Source of the DNA: Lachnocurva sp029100405 | GTDB lineage: Bacteria > Bacillota > Clostridia > Lachnospirales > Lachnospiraceae | Length of the DNA: 64,000 bases | Direction of reading: 5' to 3' | Assembly (NCBI GenBank): GCA_046263755.1 | Contig: JBJYZC010000004.1 | Location: 1-64,000 of the forward strand | Shown: positions 38,563 through 46,574 of the stretch, piece after piece | How the letters are laid out: each line of letters begins with the position of its first letter | How positions within the stretch are numbered: the stretch's first letter is position 1 | Program-made: the position numbers and the translations under genes | The notes under the pieces: model-generated | The model's input: the letters and a program-made list of their open reading frames with translations, nothing else | Told to the model about the DNA's origin: nothing | Databases searched by the model: none

Positions 38563-39423
38563 TTATTCCGAAGCTGCCGAAGCTCCGACCGGATCAGCTG
38601 TCTTTTCTTCAGAGGGAAGGCGAACCTGACCGGGCTGGAGAAGAATGATCTTTCTCGGACACTTCTCAGCACAGATACCACATCCCGTACATTTTGACTG
38701 GTCGATCTCTGCAATATTATTTACTACATGAACCGCATCCGAAGGACAGTTCTTCTCACAGATCCTGCAGGCAATACAGCCGACGCTGCATTCCTTCATG
38801 ACATCCTTACCCTTTTCCTCATTTCTGCAAGATACGACATAGGCGCTGTCATAAGGAACAAATGTGATCAGATTCTGAGGACAAGCCTTGATGCATTTCC
38901 CGCAAGCCTTACATTTCTCCTTATCCACACGGGCGATTCCATCGATGATGTGGATCGCATCAAATTCACAGACATTGACGCAGTCACCAAATCCCATGCA
39001 GCCGAAACTACAAGCCTTATGGCTGCCGCCCGGGACCATCTTTGCTGCAGCGCAGCTCTCAAAGCCACTGTAAAGATAGCGGTCTTTTGCCTTGGTACAG
39101 TCGCCGCTGCAACGGACATAGGCAACTTTCTTTTCTTCTTTTCCGGCTTCCACGCCCATGATGCCGGCAATGATTTTCGCAACCGGCTCGCCGCCGACCG
39201 GGCACTGATTCACTGCTGCCTTTCCCTCTGCAATTGCCTTGGCGCAGTCAGCACATCCGGCAAAACCACAGCCGCCGCAATTATTTCCGGGCAGTGCGTC
39301 TAATACAGCGCTCTCCTTGGGATCTACCTTGACTTCAAATTTCCTGGCGGAAAAGGTCAGAAAGAAGCCGATCAGACATCCGGTCAGACCGATCAATACG
39401 GTCGCAATGATGATTCCATACAT
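38563..39423 (-). CDS. rnfB: Rnf complex subunit B (multi-FeS ferredoxin subunit)
   Basis: RnfB takes electrons from reduced ferredoxin into the Rnf complex. A membrane anchor (about 4-25) is followed by the GNNCGGCGFAGCADCA cluster (C49, C52, C57 and C74). A cysteine-rich middle and paired 4Fe-4S motifs then follow (CKACGKCIKACP at 171-182, CIACRICEKNCP near 216, CTGCGICAEKCP near 245). The 286 residues carry at least four clusters, the long clostridial form. It is last in rnfCDGEAB. Confidence 0.96.
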   Translation of the reverse strand: MYGIIIATVLIGLTGCLIGFFLTFSARKFEVKVDPKESAVLDALPGNNCGGCGFAGCADCAKAIAEGKAAVNQCPVGGEPVAKIIAGIMGVEAGKEEKKVAYVRCSGDCTKAKDRYLYSGFESCAAAKMVPGGSHKACSFGCMGFGDCVNVCEFDAIHIIDGIARVDKEKCKACGKCIKACPQNLITFVPYDSAYVVSCRNEEKGKDVMKECSVGCIACRICEKNCPSDAVHVVNNIAEIDQSKCTGCGICAEKCPRKIILLQPGQVRLPSEEKTADPVGASAASE

Positions 39424-39443
39424 AATCTACTCTCCCTTCCGCT

Positions 39444-40028
39444 TCAGACTCCGGAGATCATTCCGGAAAAGCCCATAAATGCGATTGCCATAAGACCTGC
39501 CGTAACGACTACAATCGCAGATCCCCGGAAGGCATGAGGGATATCATTGGATTCGATCTTCTCCCGGATGCCGGCCATGATAACAATGGCAATGGCAAAA
39601 CCAACGGCAATACCAAAGCCGTAAACCGTACCGGTCAGAATATTGTATTTATATTTCACAATATTCAAAGCTGCTCCAAGTACACAACAGTTGGTTGTGA
39701 TCAGTGGCAGATAGATACCCAGGGCACGGTAAAGGGACTGTACATTCTTTTTCAGGAACATCTCAATGAACTGAACCAGAGCCGCAATGACAAGGATGAA
39801 TACGATCGTATTCATATAATCAAGATTCAAAGGTTTCAGGATGAATTCATGAATGATGCTGGTTACCAGGGAGGAAAGAGTTACTACGAAAATAACAGCT
39901 CCGCCCATACCTGCCGCTGTGCTGACCTTCTTCGATACACCGAAGAAAGGACAGAGGCCGAGGAACTGGCTCAGCACGACATTATTCACAACGGAGGACG
40001 AAATCAGGATTAAAATTAAGGTTTTCAT
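39444..40028 (-). CDS. rnfA: Rnf complex subunit A
   Basis: RnfA is an integral membrane subunit of the ion-translocating ferredoxin:NAD+ oxidoreductase. The 194 residues form about six helices, with the family start LISSSVVNNVVLSQFLGLCPFFGVS and the LPLITTNCCVLG cysteine motif, half of the membrane-buried 2Fe-2S site shared with RnfE. It overlaps rnfE by 4 bp. Confidence 0.97.
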   Translation of the reverse strand: MKTLILILISSSVVNNVVLSQFLGLCPFFGVSKKVSTAAGMGGAVIFVVTLSSLVTSIIHEFILKPLNLDYMNTIVFILVIAALVQFIEMFLKKNVQSLYRALGIYLPLITTNCCVLGAALNIVKYKYNILTGTVYGFGIAVGFAIAIVIMAGIREKIESNDIPHAFRGSAIVVVTAGLMAIAFMGFSGMISGV

Positions 40029-40864
40029 TTCTTATCCTCCTTATTCACTGAAATAGTTTCTTTTGTATTCGCTTCTGCTTTGGCGGAAGTGGCAGCCTTT
40101 TTCTCTTCTTTCTCTGTCTTCTCTGACAGGGTATTGGGCTGCATACCGTGGCAGGAAGCACGAAGAGCGCAGCCACTGCAATCACCGGTATAAATACATC
40201 CCTGTGCAGGAGGAAGCGGCTTTCCTTTTGCAGCAGCCTTCTCTCTTACGATCTTCATGACGGCGATCAGGATCGCCATAATAAAGAAGGCTCCGGGAGC
40301 CAGGCCGAAGATGGAGATCGGTGTATAGCCGGCCTTGCCTGTGGACGGATCTGCCAGAGGAAGAATCTGAATACCGAAGATCTTACCCTGAGCCAGGATC
40401 TCACGAACTGCACTGATCAAGGTCAGGGATATGGTAAAACCAAGTCCCATACCAAGGCCATCGAAGAGGGAAGCGATCACACCATGACTTTTTGCGTAGG
40501 CTTCTGCACGTCCGAGGATAATACAGTTTACAACGATCAGAGGAATAAAGATTCCCAGGGAATCATAGAGTGCCGGTACGAAACCCTGCACCAGGAACTG
40601 AACAATCGTAACCAGAGTGGCAACAACTACGATATAGGCCGGCATACGAACCGTATCCGGGATGATCTTTCGGAGTGCCGAGATCACAACATTCGATAGA
40701 ACGAGAACGGCTGTCGCGGACAAGCCCATACCAATGGCATTAAATACGGTGGTGGTGATCGCAAGGGTAGAACACATACCCAGCATCAGAACCGTAGTCG
40801 GGTTCTCACGGAAAATACCATTCCAGAGCCGTTCCAGAGGAGTATCTGCCTTAAGCTTTTTCAT
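40025..40864 (-). CDS. rnfE: Rnf complex subunit E with cysteine-rich C-terminal tail
   Basis: RnfE is the inverted-topology partner of RnfA, with PLIVVNCIILGRAEA as its membrane cysteine motif. The ATG at 40864 behind GGGAGGAA gives 279 residues. Residues about 1-210 are the normal subunit. The remaining roughly 70 are extra: a cytoplasmic-type tail with C223-x5-C229-x2-C232-x5-C238 and a highly charged Lys/Glu/Ala end. The four cysteines could bind iron-sulfur or zinc (inference). Confidence 0.94.
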   Translation of the reverse strand: MKKLKADTPLERLWNGIFRENPTTVLMLGMCSTLAITTTVFNAIGMGLSATAVLVLSNVVISALRKIIPDTVRMPAYIVVVATLVTIVQFLVQGFVPALYDSLGIFIPLIVVNCIILGRAEAYAKSHGVIASLFDGLGMGLGFTISLTLISAVREILAQGKIFGIQILPLADPSTGKAGYTPISIFGLAPGAFFIMAILIAVMKIVREKAAAKGKPLPPAQGCIYTGDCSGCALRASCHGMQPNTLSEKTEKEEKKAATSAKAEANTKETISVNKEDKK

Positions 40865-40865
40865 C

Positions 40866-41495
40866 TTACTTTCCTCCCTTAAGCTCGCTGTTATAATAGG
40901 TAAAGCCGGCATCCACTGCAGTAGTCATTGCACGGGAAGTAATGGTTGCGCCGCTGATTGCTTCGATCTCATTTTCTCCCTTCTCAGAGCCATGCTTTAC
41001 AACACTGTAATTACCGTTTTTCAGTTTCTTAAACTGATCACAGAAATCTTTATCGCTGTTTGCATCATCTTCCGTTGCCTTCATTCCAAGACCGGCCGTT
41101 TCGCTGATCGAGGTAATGGAGTAACGGGTCATATTTCCATCCTGATCGATTCCCATGGAGAAAGTAATATCTCCGCCGTATCCAGCAGACGAAGTCAAGG
41201 TAATGACATAACCTATATTCTTGCCCGAAGAATCCTTGGCTTCCACGACTGCATTGATGGTATCCTTATCAAAGCCTTTCTTATGAATCAAAGCGGTAGC
41301 CTTATTGGTATCAAAGCCCTTCACTTCATCAAATTTCTTCGCCTTGGGAAGAACTTCGCGATAAGCCTCCTGAGTGGCCTTCTCCTGTGCCGCTGCAATC
41401 GGTTGCTTTGTCACTTCATGTGCAGTACCAAGACAGAAACCGGAGACCAATGTGATCAGAGTCAGAATCAGTGCGTCTTTTGTGCCTTTCTTCAT
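40866..41495 (-). CDS. rnfG: Rnf complex subunit G (covalent FMN subunit)
   Basis: RnfG carries a covalently bound FMN on the outer face of the membrane. One N-terminal membrane helix (about 8-26) and the flavinylation motif SGATIT (181-186, Thr186 the probable attachment residue) are visible in 209 residues. ApbE, which attaches the FMN, is not in this window. It is 1 bp from rnfE and overlaps rnfD by 4 bp. Confidence 0.96.
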   Translation of the reverse strand: MKKGTKDALILTLITLVSGFCLGTAHEVTKQPIAAAQEKATQEAYREVLPKAKKFDEVKGFDTNKATALIHKKGFDKDTINAVVEAKDSSGKNIGYVITLTSSAGYGGDITFSMGIDQDGNMTRYSITSISETAGLGMKATEDDANSDKDFCDQFKKLKNGNYSVVKHGSEKGENEIEAISGATITSRAMTTAVDAGFTYYNSELKGGK

Positions 41496-42439
41496 TTCGT
41501 CTCCCCTCCCTTCTTCTCTTTTACGATACCGAAAGCAGTCGGAACGGTAACACGCTCGATGAGAGGAACAATCAGATTGGAAATAATGATTGCATAACTT
41601 ACGCCCTCTGCAGAGCTTCCGAAGATCCGGAACAGTCCGGTCAAAAGACCGAGAAGAATTCCATAGAGAATCTGTCCGTTAGGTGTAATGGGGCTTGTGA
41701 CATAATCGGTTGCCATAAAGAATGCGCCGAGGATCAGCCCGCCTCCGCAGATCTCTTCGATCAGGTAAGTCAAATCAAAACCATGTCCGCCAAAAAGCAG
41801 AATGAAAACAGAGAAGGAGATCAGATAAGTTGCCGGGATCCGAAGCTTGATCACGCCGGTCAGAAGCAGAATGATCGCACCGATCAGAAGAGCAATCACA
41901 CTGGTCTCACCGATCGTTCCGGCTTCCGTACCTAAAAGCATCTTGACCGGATCTACGGACTGGCCTGCCTTCAAATTGGCAAGCGGCGTTGCTGTTGTCA
42001 CACCGTCGTAGCTGAAACTTGTCATCTGCTGGGTAAAGGACAAAAGCAGGAAACATCTGGCAGCAAGCGCCGGATTCATAAAGTTCTGTCCCAGACCGCC
42101 GAAAAGCATCTTGACAACAACAATAGCGAAGAATCCACCCAAAACCGGAACAAACCAGGATACGGTATGAGGCAGGTTCAGACCTAAGAGCAGGCCGGTC
42201 ACAACTGCCGACAGATCGCTGATGGTGTTCTTCTTATGAACAATTCTGTCATAGACATATTCCGAAGCCACGCAGGAGCAGATGGATAGAACAAGCACCA
42301 AAAGAGCTCTGGGTCCGAAATTAAAAATACCGAAGATCGTCGCAGGGAGAAGTGAGATAATCACCCAAAGCATAATCTTCTGTGTGTCCATCTTCTCTCT
42401 GACATGGGGAGAAGACGTTACATGTATCAGTTCACTCAC
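41492..42439 (-). CDS. rnfD: Rnf complex subunit D (covalent FMN membrane subunit)
   Basis: RnfD is a membrane subunit with a second covalent FMN, central to ion pumping. The 315-residue protein has about nine helices, the start SSPHVREKMDTQKIM and the flavin motif within DGVTTATPLANLK. GQNFMNPALAARCFLLLSF and ATDYVTSPITPNGQ are family blocks. It lies 16 bp after rnfC. Confidence 0.96.
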   Translation of the reverse strand: MSELIHVTSSPHVREKMDTQKIMLWVIISLLPATIFGIFNFGPRALLVLVLSICSCVASEYVYDRIVHKKNTISDLSAVVTGLLLGLNLPHTVSWFVPVLGGFFAIVVVKMLFGGLGQNFMNPALAARCFLLLSFTQQMTSFSYDGVTTATPLANLKAGQSVDPVKMLLGTEAGTIGETSVIALLIGAIILLLTGVIKLRIPATYLISFSVFILLFGGHGFDLTYLIEEICGGGLILGAFFMATDYVTSPITPNGQILYGILLGLLTGLFRIFGSSAEGVSYAIIISNLIVPLIERVTVPTAFGIVKEKKGGETK

Positions 42440-42455
42440 GGATATTCACCTCTTC

Positions 42456-43781
42456 CTATTTCTTCTGCTTTCTCTTGTCTGCCAGAATCTGTTTCTTCAT
42501 GGTCCGGATCTCCTGAGCCAGAGGTCTTCTGGCCGGACATACATAAGAGCAGCTTCCGCATTCAATACACTCAAGTCCGTATAATTTCTCAAAAGATGCC
42601 TTATCTCCATGCTCTGAGAGCTTGGACAGATGGGCCGGGAGCAGTCTCTCCGGGCAGGCATCTACACAGCGTCCGCAGTTAATGCAAGGCGTTGTCTCAT
42701 ACTTGGATGCTTGGTCCTCTGTAAAACAAAGTAAGGCGGATGTTGTCTTGGTAACCGGAACATCGAGATCAAACATTGCAAATCCCATCATAGGACCGCC
42801 GGAGATCATCTTGGCTGCAGATGCCTTGAGTCCGTCTGCAGCATCAAGGATTTCCCGGATGGAAGTTCCGGTCAGAACCTTGAAATTCCTCGGATCTGTA
42901 ACTGCATCGCCGGAGACGGTAAAGATCCGATCCATCAAAGGCTTTCCAAGCGTTACCGCATCATCGATTGCACAGATCGTTTCCACATTGTCGACAATAC
43001 AGCCCGCATCTGCCGGAAGCATCTTGGAATTGATGTCTCTGCCGGTAACCGCATGAATGATCTGACGCTCACCGCCCTGAGGATACTTGGTCTGAAGCTC
43101 TGCCACAGTGATCCTCGGGATATCCTTAACGAGTTCTGAAAACTTCTGCAGGCAATCCGGTTTGTTATTTTCAATTGCCAGGATCCCCTTGGCATTGTCG
43201 AAAAGGCTTAAGATGATTTCCATACCCCGGACCAGTTTTTCAGGATGCTCTACCATCATCCGGTAGTCACAGGTGAGATAAGGTTCGCATTCTGCACAAT
43301 TGGCGATAATATAATCGATCTTTGCAGGGTCCTTCGGTGCAAGCTTTACATGAGTAGGGAAACCTGCGCCACCCATACCGACAATACCGGCATCCTTAAT
43401 CTTCTTAAGGATTTCCTCTTTGGAAAGCTTATGGAAATCCGGCGTCTCCTGATAAGGCACTTCCTCATACTGTCCGTCATTCTCCACGATGATGGCATCC
43501 ACCATATCGCCGGTTGCATTCCGATGTTTTTCCAATGCCTTGACCGTACCTGAAACAGAACTGAAAACCGGTGCCGATACGAATCCACCGGCTTCTGCCA
43601 ACAACTGTCCCCGTAAGACATGATCTCCCTTTGCCACGACAGGCTTAGCCGGAGCACCAATGTGCTGCGACATAAGAAAAGTCAAATCCCCCTTGGGAAG
43701 CAATTCTTTGATTGGCTTGTCCTTCGAGAGATCCTTCCCTTCAATGGGATGAACCCCTCCCTGAAACGTATGTAAGCCCAT
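42456..43781 (-). CDS. rnfC: Rnf complex subunit C (NADH-binding FeS subunit)
   Basis: RnfC is the peripheral NAD(H) site subunit with FMN and two 4Fe-4S clusters. Present are TFQGGVHPIEGK at the start, the GMGGAGFPTHVKL nucleotide-binding loop, the NCAECEPYLTCDYRMM segment and the cluster motifs CINCGRCVDACP (366-377) and CIECGSCSYVCP (405-416). The 441 residues are family length, without the Gammaproteobacterial C-terminal repeat. It is first in the operon, with a strong AAAGGAGG site. Confidence 0.97.
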   Translation of the reverse strand: MGLHTFQGGVHPIEGKDLSKDKPIKELLPKGDLTFLMSQHIGAPAKPVVAKGDHVLRGQLLAEAGGFVSAPVFSSVSGTVKALEKHRNATGDMVDAIIVENDGQYEEVPYQETPDFHKLSKEEILKKIKDAGIVGMGGAGFPTHVKLAPKDPAKIDYIIANCAECEPYLTCDYRMMVEHPEKLVRGMEIILSLFDNAKGILAIENNKPDCLQKFSELVKDIPRITVAELQTKYPQGGERQIIHAVTGRDINSKMLPADAGCIVDNVETICAIDDAVTLGKPLMDRIFTVSGDAVTDPRNFKVLTGTSIREILDAADGLKASAAKMISGGPMMGFAMFDLDVPVTKTTSALLCFTEDQASKYETTPCINCGRCVDACPERLLPAHLSKLSEHGDKASFEKLYGLECIECGSCSYVCPARRPLAQEIRTMKKQILADKRKQKK

Positions 43782-43793
43782 GAACTGACCTCC

Positions 43794-43817
43794 TTTGTAT
43801 TACGCATACAATACAAA
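43794..43817 (-). promoter_or_regulatory. Hairpin abutting the rnfC ribosome binding site
   Basis: An 8-bp perfect inverted repeat (TTTGTATT at 43794-43801, AATACAAA at 43810-43817) with an 8-base loop would fold in the rnfC mRNA. Its 3' arm ends in the AAA that begins the AAAGGAGG ribosome site (43796-43789). The hairpin may tune translation start or protect the 5' end. Confidence 0.5.
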
Positions 43818-43899
43818 TTTCTAAACCTATGATGTCGAAGTCAAAATCCCTTAACAAGACAAGATATAATACTTATAAAGTCTTTTGCTTCTGTTCATC

Positions 43900-43905
43900 A
43901 TTATA
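43900..43905 (-). promoter_or_regulatory. Candidate -10 of the rnf operon (proximal)
   Basis: Minus-strand TATAAT (43905-43900) is a perfect -10 hexamer about 120 bp before rnfC. No good -35 lies 16-18 bp upstream; a TTGATT is only 14 bp away. It is a candidate only. Confidence 0.4.
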
Positions 43906-44012
43906 ACACTTTTTGTAAAAATCAATAGAAATTTGTCATGTATTTTGTATGGAATTATGCATTTTGTGAGAACCAATCTTTTAATTGTAAAAACTGTTAT
44001 ACGATATGCACA

Positions 44013-44030
44013 AGAAAATGGCCATTTTCT
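44013..44030. promoter_or_regulatory. Perfect 18-bp palindrome, unknown operator
   Basis: AGAAAATGGCCATTTTCT reads identically on both strands. It lies 6 bp from the Rex-like site and just downstream of a minus-strand TATAAT (44037-44032). Its form is that of a dimeric repressor or activator site, but I cannot assign a regulator. Confidence 0.6.
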
Positions 44031-44036
44031 AATTAT

Positions 44037-44054
44037 ATGTTAAATATTTAACAA
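44037..44054. promoter_or_regulatory. Rex-type redox operator
   Basis: ATGTTAAATATTTAACAA matches the Rex consensus TTGTTAAN4TTAACAA at every defined position but the first. The inner 16 bp are a perfect palindrome. Rex is the NADH/NAD+-sensing repressor of fermentation and energy genes in Firmicutes. The site abuts a minus-strand TATAAT (44037-44032), so it would block a distal rnf promoter. It also lies about 40 bp upstream of the plus-strand -10. No rex gene is in the window. Confidence 0.72.
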
Positions 44055-44091
44055 CTACCACTTAAGAAATGCAGGCAAGAGGCAAATCCGT

Positions 44092-44097
44092 TATAAT
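44092..44097 (+). promoter_or_regulatory. Candidate -10 of the exonuclease gene
   Basis: TATAAT (44092-44097) is a perfect -10 hexamer 65 bp before the ATG at 44162. The sequence at -35 is poor (ATGCAG), so activation or weak expression is likely. Confidence 0.45.
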
Positions 44098-44161
44098 GCA
44101 TATGTAGTAATCAGGTGATGACAGGTTGAAAGCTGCTTTGTAAGCTTCTTTGGTAGATAAA

Positions 44162-45325
44162 ATGAAAGAAATTACTTATCCGAAAAAAAGAATAGAAAGG
44201 ACTCCGACGGCCCTAAGACAGCTGACAGGAGATGATCTCTTTTTGGATATTGAGACAACCGGCCTGTCCTCAAAACGAAATAAAATCTATCTGATCGGGC
44301 TTGGAAAGTTCAATATAGAAGATTCCACCATCTCTGTTCGTCAATTATTTGCGGAGGAAGAAAAGGAAGAGGAAGCTATTTTAAAAGCCTTTCAAAAGGA
44401 ATTGGAAGGGACCGCTTCCATTATTACCTTTAATGGGAATCGATTTGATCTGCCCTTTCTGAGAGATCGGCTTCAGGTTTTCGGTCTGGATCCCGGTCCT
44501 TTGGAAAAAATATTGAAAAAAGATCTGTATCTGGATTTTAAACCGGCAAAAAAGTATTATAACCTGCCTTCTCTCCGCCAGAAGTCGATCGAAGCTTTCC
44601 TTGGTATCCAAAGAGAAGATGAAAAAAGCGGAAAAGAGCTCATCCCCATTTATCATGCCTATGAGAGAACCAGATCCTCTGACTTGTCCAAATTATTACT
44701 TCTTCATAACAGGGACGATGTCTTAGGGATGGTTCCTCTCTTTTTGATGTATGACTATATCGATTTCCTTGGCCAAAGCCCGGACCGGCAAGTTTCCTCG
44801 GAAGAACAGCTTTTGAAAAACAAGCTTTTAAAAATACATCTTTCCATCGAGAAAGTCCAGCCGGACATCAAAAACAGCCTGGTTTTCTTCGGAAATACCG
44901 ATTTAATCCTGCCATCGGAAGTACGCTATCGGGAAGACTGTCTGCTTCTAAGTCTGGATCAGGGAAAGGTCAAGGGCGTTCTCCTTCCGGAAAGGCAAGA
45001 CCTTTACTTTACTCTCCCGGATTATAAGAATTATTATTATCTCCCGGAAGAAGGCCGGATCCTGCCCAAGGTTCTGGCGGCCAGCCTGCCAAGAGACCGC
45101 TATCGAAAAGCCAGAAAAGAAGACTGCATGGAAAAAAGTCATGGCCTCTTCCTCCCTCTCCTGCCCGGAATAAATATAGATCATTTTGCCAATCAGCGTA
45201 TTTACTTTAAAAAGGAAGAGCCGAAGAAGAAGTTTATCCGTCTGCCGGATCAGGAAAACGAAGCCGAGCAGATTCGTATCATAGAAAAATATCTCAATCT
45301 CTATCTTCTCTCCCGTTTTCAATGA
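44162..45325 (+). CDS. RNase H-fold 3'-5' exonuclease-like protein (YprB type)
   Basis: This is a DEDD-type nuclease domain (RNase_H_2 family) of unknown substrate. Exo I is LFLDIETTGL, Exo II is FNGNRFDLPFL and Exo III is HNRDDVLGMV. The ExoI Asp/Glu, ExoII Asp and ExoIII Asp appear intact. The C-terminal half has no recognised domain; Bacillus YprB has TPR-like repeats there. The start is uncertain: ATG at 44162 (387 residues) or TTG at 44150, both with poor ribosome sites. It is a lone plus-strand gene divergent from rnf. Confidence 0.85.
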   Translation: MKEITYPKKRIERTPTALRQLTGDDLFLDIETTGLSSKRNKIYLIGLGKFNIEDSTISVRQLFAEEEKEEEAILKAFQKELEGTASIITFNGNRFDLPFLRDRLQVFGLDPGPLEKILKKDLYLDFKPAKKYYNLPSLRQKSIEAFLGIQREDEKSGKELIPIYHAYERTRSSDLSKLLLLHNRDDVLGMVPLFLMYDYIDFLGQSPDRQVSSEEQLLKNKLLKIHLSIEKVQPDIKNSLVFFGNTDLILPSEVRYREDCLLLSLDQGKVKGVLLPERQDLYFTLPDYKNYYYLPEEGRILPKVLAASLPRDRYRKARKEDCMEKSHGLFLPLLPGINIDHFANQRIYFKKEEPKKKFIRLPDQENEAEQIRIIEKYLNLYLLSRFQ

Positions 45326-45400
45326 TTGATCCGGCGCTCCACCCTTTTTTTGATCCTGTTCTTCTCCATGTGTCAGCAGAAAAATAAAAAGTTCTTTGCT

Positions 45401-45431
45401 AAAAAAAGCCCCAGGGATCATTCCCTGGGGC
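45401..45431 (-). terminator. Terminator of rpsA, probably bidirectional
   Basis: A 10-bp perfect stem (GCCCCAGGGA at 45408-45417, TCCCTGGGGC at 45422-45431) with a 4-base loop is followed on the minus strand by seven U (45407-45401). The plus-strand side ends in CTTTTCATT, so it may also stop the convergent exonuclease transcript. Confidence 0.92.
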
Positions 45432-45467
45432 TTTTCATTCGTATTCAGATCAAAATCCGATCATCAA

Positions 45468-46574
45468 TTACTGGTTCTTGTAGTCGTCGACATTGACATC
45501 TGCATAATCAGAATTTTCATTATCCTGATCAAGTGCCTTGATGCTGAGGGAGATCTTGTGCTCGTTCTCACGAAGCTCAACAACCTTAGCGGTAACTTCC
45601 TGACCAGTCTTCAATACATCAGAAGGCTTGTCAACATGTTCCTTGGAAATCTGAGAAACATGAAGCAAAGCATCGATGCCCGGTTCAAGCTCGATGAAGG
45701 CGCCGAAGTCGGTCATACGTGCAACCTTACCGGTTACAACGGTACCGATAGCATACTTCTCAGCAGCACCGTTCCAAGGATTCTCATCATCAAACTTACG
45801 GGAAAGAGCAATCTTATGTCCGTTGATATTCTTAATGAAGACACGAACCTTATCATCTACATGATAAAGCTTCTTCGGATTATCAACATGGCCCCAGCTC
45901 ATCTCAGAGATATGAAGCAGACCATCTACACCGCCAAGATCGATGAATGCACCGAAATCAGTTACATTCTTAACGGTTCCTTCAATCACATCACCAACAT
46001 GGATGTTCTCGAAGAATTCCTTCTGCAACTCTTCCTTCTTTGCAACGAGAAGCTGCTTACGATCACCGATGATTCTTCTCTTTCTCGGATTGAACTCGGT
46101 GATAACAAATTCGATATCCTGACCATTGTACTGATTCAGATCCTTAACATAAGTATCAGCAACAAGACTTGCAGGTACGAATACTCTTGCATCATCAACA
46201 ACAACGGAAAGACCGCCGTTCAGCACCTTTACAACCTTACCGGTCAGTACTTCGTGGTTCTCAAATGCTTCCTTCAGCTTCTCATTGCCCTTCTCCTGAG
46301 CAAGTCTTCTGTAAGAAAGAACAACCATATTGTCATCATTCTGTGTCTTAACAACGATTGCTTCCATGGTATCGCCAACTTTGGCAACGGTTGTAAGATC
46401 AAGATTGGAGTCATCAGAATATTCATTCCGAGTAATTACTCCATCGGACTTATAACCGATATTAAGATCGATCTCATCCGGCTTTACCGCAATAACGGTA
46501 CCCTCTACGATTTCCCCGTTGTGAATCGTCTTGAACGACTCGTTCAGCATTTCCTCAAAGCTCTGTTCTGGCAT
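45468..46574 (-). CDS. rpsA: Ribosomal protein S1-like protein (four S1 domains)
   Basis: S1 helps mRNA docking on the 30S subunit. The 368 residues hold four S1 repeats (about 17-85, 100-170, 187-256 and 272-342). The third is the most canonical (GDVIEGTVKNVTDFGAFIDLGGVDGLLHISEMSW). The Gram-negative protein has six. Its ATG, behind AGGAGG, lies 31 bp inside ispH in another frame. In several Clostridia ispH and S1 are fused into one protein, so this is the unfused but overlapping version. Confidence 0.93.
   Translation of the reverse strand: MPEQSFEEMLNESFKTIHNGEIVEGTVIAVKPDEIDLNIGYKSDGVITRNEYSDDSNLDLTTVAKVGDTMEAIVVKTQNDDNMVVLSYRRLAQEKGNEKLKEAFENHEVLTGKVVKVLNGGLSVVVDDARVFVPASLVADTYVKDLNQYNGQDIEFVITEFNPRKRRIIGDRKQLLVAKKEELQKEFFENIHVGDVIEGTVKNVTDFGAFIDLGGVDGLLHISEMSWGHVDNPKKLYHVDDKVRVFIKNINGHKIALSRKFDDENPWNGAAEKYAIGTVVTGKVARMTDFGAFIELEPGIDALLHVSQISKEHVDKPSDVLKTGQEVTAKVVELRENEHKISLSIKALDQDNENSDYADVNVDDYKNQ

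Larger units (their letters stand above)
43782..44161. other. Divergent AT-rich regulatory region, rnfC / exonuclease gene
   Basis: This 380-bp stretch has no supportable gene and is clearly richer in A and T than its surroundings. It holds an inverted repeat beside the rnfC ribosome site, several -10-like hexamers on both strands, a perfect 18-bp palindrome and a near-perfect Rex operator. It must contain the promoters for the rnf operon and for the plus-strand gene. Confidence 0.85.
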
